8,588 nucleotides of DNA, taken from the NCBI GenBank assembly GCA_937975745.1, contig CALJUK010000047.1, positions 1-8,588 on the forward strand, given 5' to 3'. Source of the DNA: an uncultured Planctomycetaceae bacterium (lineage in GTDB: Bacteria; Planctomycetota; Planctomycetia; Planctomycetales; Planctomycetaceae). The notes under the pieces were generated by a model. The model was not told the DNA's origin. It searched no databases and saw only the letters and a program-made list of their open reading frames with translations. Below, in pieces: positions 6,047-8,588 of the stretch. Position 1 is the stretch's first letter. Each line of letters opens with the position of its first letter. Position numbers and translations under genes: made by a program.

Positions 6047-6134
6047 AACTTCTTTCACCCTTCCTTCACCTTCTTTCTCCCTCTTTCACCCCGCCAGCAC
6101 GAACTTCTTTCACCTTTCACCCGGTTGTTTCACC
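6047..6134. repeat. CTTTCACC iteron array
   Basis: Exact CTTTCACC occurs at 6052-6059, 6083-6090, 6107-6114 and 6114-6121. One-mismatch copies occur at 6063-6070 (CCTTCACC), 6073-6080 (CTTTCTCC) and 6127-6134 (GTTTCACC). The first four copies start at 6052, 6063, 6073 and 6083, a 10-11 bp spacing that puts them on one face of the helix. The longer form AACTTCTTTCACC is repeated exactly at 6047-6059 and 6102-6114. Two further copies lie in the palindrome arms: 5928-5935 in the same orientation and 5992-5999 inverted. The array ends 7 nt before the stop codon of the primase gene. Confidence 0.8.
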
Positions 6135-6141
6135 ACGCGGA

Positions 6142-8403
6142 TCAGGCTCCTTCGATCAGCTGGTAACCGCGAAACGGACGACCGGCGGTGTCATGCCCGA
6201 GAGGGGTGACATCTCCCTGCGCGATGAGCGTTTCCATCATCAGCAGGAACGAATGGGCGTTCATTTTCATCCGCTTCAGCAGCACGCTGTGCGCCAGGAT
6301 ACGATCCGGAGCAGATCTCAGCTTCTGCTTGGCTTTGAGACATTCAGCATGAAACGGATTTTCGGCGACATGCCCCTGGACCATGTGCAGCATGCGCCGG
6401 GTCTGGTGCATTGCAAAGTCCGTCGCCCAGGCAGCAGCCGACACGTCAATCGACGGATCGCGGTGATTCTCGCTGACTGCGTACAGCAGCGACAGTTTGC
6501 GGATGTGCTCGTTGGTGCGTCCCCAGACCGTTGTCCCGACAGGATCGCCGCGTTCTTCAGCATGTGAGTATTCTCGCTCGCAGGCACGTCTCGATTCGAT
6601 CAACAGCGACTGGGCATCGTCGGTGTAACTCACGATCTTCGGGATCGGGAAAAACTTGTTGAGGTCTCCTTTTCCCGGCTGAAACTCAGACCAGTAAGTC
6701 GCGGTTTCCAGAACTCGCGGTGGAATGTTGGCGATTCGTGGTTCCTGACCGGCACCACGTTTTCCTGCTTCCACAATTAGCATGCGAGCGAAGAAGCCGT
6801 TCGTCAGCATGCGCTCACTTAATGCCGAGTAGTAATGAGTCGGGATCGCTGTGCCGAAGATGACCAGGCATGGCTGCTCGATCGTGTCGTTCCGTTCCTT
6901 TCCCGCCTTGCACCGCATCGGCACGACACTGCTGGCGGCCGAGTACAGCGTCAACAACGTTCCCAGAATCCCCTCGTAGCGGGCATCCTTCGCTTTGTTG
7001 ATCGACTGCAACAACCCGTCGATTTCATCGGTTTGAAACAGCATGGCCGGTCGGACGTAGAGTGCATCCTGCAGCCCTTCACCGGAAGCAAAGTGTTCTC
7101 CGAGACACTCGGACTGCCCGACGGCGTGCAGAATCCGCGTGTTCACCTTCCTTGGCCAGTCTTTGCCAGCCGCCGAATGCGCCAGGCTGAGCAGGTACAG
7201 GTTGGTCCGGTTGTCAGCCTGGTCACGGACCTTGCGACCGCCGAGGAATGCCTGCAGTGCCAGCGCACCGCAGAACGCGAGTGGCTGATTCGGATAGGGA
7301 GCCGTCGCCAGTGAGAAGTCCATCACCTCGGAGATGAACCCCGGCACACGCAGCAGTTCCGTCGGAATGGGACCTGGGTCATCTGTACTGTCAGTCGGCG
7401 GTTCACGTTCCGTTGCGCGTACCGTCGGTACTGTGCCCTCTGCCTGACCGACCAGCGCGGAGATATCGACACCAGTATCAATCGGCTGTTCCCGCTCCTG
7501 GCTTAACAGCCAACCACGTGGCTGGTTGTGCGGTTTGGTCGCGGCGCTGGTGACTTTGTGTCGCAGTTCCTTTTCGGACCACGGCGGTTCGCAACACGGG
7601 TTGTAGTGATCGAGCAGCAGTGCCAGTGCCCGCTCGGGATCGATCTCAAACCCATGAACAAGGACCGTGGCAGCCGTGTACGTCGCCGCGTGGCCTCCGT
7701 TGCCGCTGATTGCTGGTGGGAGTTTGTCGAGGTATGCCAGGGCGCGAGTTTCCACATCGCTCGAAGATTGGTGTTTGGTGATCCGGTCTGGGTGCGACCC
7801 TGTGCGCGCCACGGCATCGGTGCGACCATTGCCAGAAGCAGCAACCGGATCAGTGTCTCCATATCGGAGCTCGATGACTCGTTTTGCCAGTGCTTCCACG
7901 CAAACTGCCAGCATCTCTGCCGGCACCACCGCTGGTTCGCCAGTGAGGACATCGTATTGCTGGCCGCTCGGATGAACGCTCGGACCAACAACGGTCTGGC
8001 CGCCAGTTGATCGCAGTTCAACGATCATTTTCCGGTTTAGCGGATCACGATGTTGGACTGTTTTCGCGTCGGCAGCGATGTACCACCAGTGCGAGTCGGC
8101 TGCACCAGCGCGGCCCGATTTGGCTGCCGTCGCTGGCAGGTAGCTACTGGCGATCGCCCGTGCTTCGACACAGTCGAGATCGACATCGACCAGGTTACCG
8201 GATGGCTCGCCCAGAATCATGCCAATGTTGGCCGGCTGGTCGAAGTACGGGTCGAGGTCATCTTCAGCCAGACGGAGTTGTTCCCACTCCTTGATAACAG
8301 GGCGTTTTTGCTTGTAGGGAATCGGTACGACGCACCAACCGCGGCGCACGTATGCACGTGCGGCTTCCAATGGTGTAACAGCGTCGTGACCAGACTGGCC
8401 CAT
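6142..8403 (-). CDS. Bifunctional prim-pol primase/DUF3987-type helicase
   Basis: Probable replication initiator of the element. Residues about 12-165 form an archaeo-eukaryotic prim-pol domain: RGWCVVPIPYKQKRP near the start, the metal-binding VDVDLD (72-77), SHWWYIA (104-110, His105) and a TGGQTVVGPSVHPSG segment (133-147). Residues about 215-290 resemble a primase C-terminal helical domain (NGGHAATYTAA, then WSEKELRHKV). After a Pro/Thr-rich linker (about 305-345) comes a DUF3987-type ATPase (about 346-640) with a Walker-A-like HSAAGKD (409-415), Walker B MLFQTDE (454-460) and FGTAIP (516-521). The last 55 residues look like a winged helix, possibly for origin binding. ATG at 8403 is the first start after an in-frame stop; GGAGG lies 13 nt upstream, unusually far. 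The partial gene at 8423 lies 19 nt upstream and the iteron array just beyond the 3' end. GKD instead of GKS/T fits my memory of this family. Confidence 0.9.
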   Translation of the reverse strand: MGQSGHDAVTPLEAARAYVRRGWCVVPIPYKQKRPVIKEWEQLRLAEDDLDPYFDQPANIGMILGEPSGNLVDVDLDCVEARAIASSYLPATAAKSGRAGAADSHWWYIAADAKTVQHRDPLNRKMIVELRSTGGQTVVGPSVHPSGQQYDVLTGEPAVVPAEMLAVCVEALAKRVIELRYGDTDPVAASGNGRTDAVARTGSHPDRITKHQSSSDVETRALAYLDKLPPAISGNGGHAATYTAATVLVHGFEIDPERALALLLDHYNPCCEPPWSEKELRHKVTSAATKPHNQPRGWLLSQEREQPIDTGVDISALVGQAEGTVPTVRATEREPPTDSTDDPGPIPTELLRVPGFISEVMDFSLATAPYPNQPLAFCGALALQAFLGGRKVRDQADNRTNLYLLSLAHSAAGKDWPRKVNTRILHAVGQSECLGEHFASGEGLQDALYVRPAMLFQTDEIDGLLQSINKAKDARYEGILGTLLTLYSAASSVVPMRCKAGKERNDTIEQPCLVIFGTAIPTHYYSALSERMLTNGFFARMLIVEAGKRGAGQEPRIANIPPRVLETATYWSEFQPGKGDLNKFFPIPKIVSYTDDAQSLLIESRRACEREYSHAEERGDPVGTTVWGRTNEHIRKLSLLYAVSENHRDPSIDVSAAAWATDFAMHQTRRMLHMVQGHVAENPFHAECLKAKQKLRSAPDRILAHSVLLKRMKMNAHSFLLMMETLIAQGDVTPLGHDTAGRPFRGYQLIEGA

Positions 8404-8422
8404 CGTTCCCGAGGTTCCTCCG

Positions 8423-8588
8423 TTATCGCAACTGCGGGGGCGATGTCAGGCTGACGGCCTTCGTATGCTTCTGAATCAGTTCAGCAGCCGGACCTACGGC
8501 GGGACGGTCATCACTCACGTTCCCGGTCGCGATCGCATCGAGCAGCACGCCGAGACAGGCTCTCGCATGGGCCAGATGAGAGACACCA
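8423..8588 (-). CDS. Partial hypothetical gene upstream of the primase-helicase
   Basis: This is the C-terminal 54 residues of a minus-strand gene that runs off the right edge of the window. The frame reads HLAHARACLGVLLDAIATGN and, further on, AAELIQKHTKAVSL, ending at TAA (8425-8423). Its helical, balanced composition supports a real gene. The stop lies next to the GGAGG that serves the primase, with 19 nt to the primase ATG, so the two are likely cotranscribed and perhaps coupled. I do not recognise the family; small helical proteins at this place in replication operons often accompany primases, but no role can be claimed. Confidence 0.65.
   Translation of the reverse strand, partial: GVSHLAHARACLGVLLDAIATGNVSDDRPAVGPAAELIQKHTKAVSLTSPPQLR

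Larger units (their letters stand above)
5917..6134. other. Candidate replication origin for the primase-helicase element
   Basis: Three origin-like parts lie side by side beyond the 3' end of the primase-helicase gene: a large palindrome (5917-6011), a block (6011-6048) that I count as 11 G/C in 38 nt (29%) in otherwise GC-rich DNA, and an array of CTTTCACC repeats (6052-6134). The low-GC block is a natural candidate for the unwinding element. Iterons beside a replication gene are the standard layout of plasmid and satellite origins. From memory, the phage P4 alpha primase-helicase binds repeats with a GGTGAACA core; the complement of the repeats here is GGTGAAAG, which shares GGTGAA. Function is inferred; transcript termination or protein binding unrelated to replication is possible. 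Confidence 0.55.

Noticed and set aside
6047..6134. CRISPR array
   Set aside because: The repeats are 8-13 bp with irregular, very short gaps and no spacers of constant length; they fit iterons instead.
5731..6567. 278-residue plus-strand frame
   Set aside because: It spans the palindrome and iterons, then runs antisense through the well-supported primase gene; the composition is not protein-like.

Overview
The window looks like accessory DNA from a GC-rich bacterium, most likely an integrated element: a prophage remnant, satellite or integrative element. There is no rRNA, tRNA or housekeeping gene to fix the host. The HARE-HTH protein, the DUF3987-type primase-helicase and the ParB-methylase fusion together suggest Planctomycetota or a similar environmental phylum, but this is an impression from recalled family distributions.

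Left part (1-3870, plus strand). A HARE-HTH DNA-binding protein (34-636) is followed 8 nt later by a small zinc-ribbon protein (645-932). This pair ends at two tandem hairpins, the second followed by a T-run and terminator-like (956-986). A 298-nt gap then holds a weak promoter candidate, an imperfect dyad and two tiny overlapping reading frames. These lead into an 879-residue OLD-family protein (1231-3870): an ABC-type ATPase fused to a TOPRIM nuclease with a long helical C-terminal extension. This is the probable defence gene of the window.

Middle part (3931-5627, minus strand). Convergent with the OLD gene lie a small winged-helix protein (5627-5289) and, 29 nt downstream, a ParB-domain/beta-class DNA methyltransferase fusion (5259-3931). 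No cognate restriction endonuclease is visible.

Right part (5628-8588). A 514-nt non-coding stretch contains four inverted repeats, a 29% GC block and a phased array of CTTTCACC repeats. It abuts the 3' end of a 753-residue prim-pol/DUF3987 primase-helicase (8403-6142). The repeats share the TTCACC core that, from memory, the phage P4 alpha primase-helicase recognises at its origin, so I read 5917-6134 as a candidate replication origin. A gene cut by the window edge (8588-8423) lies 19 nt upstream of the primase, probably in the same operon.

Taken together, the window pairs a self-replication module (origin plus primase-helicase) with a DNA methylation unit (wHTH plus methylase) and a probable anti-phage nuclease (OLD), with nucleic-acid-binding accessory proteins at the left. 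The functions come from motifs read by eye; no database search was run.
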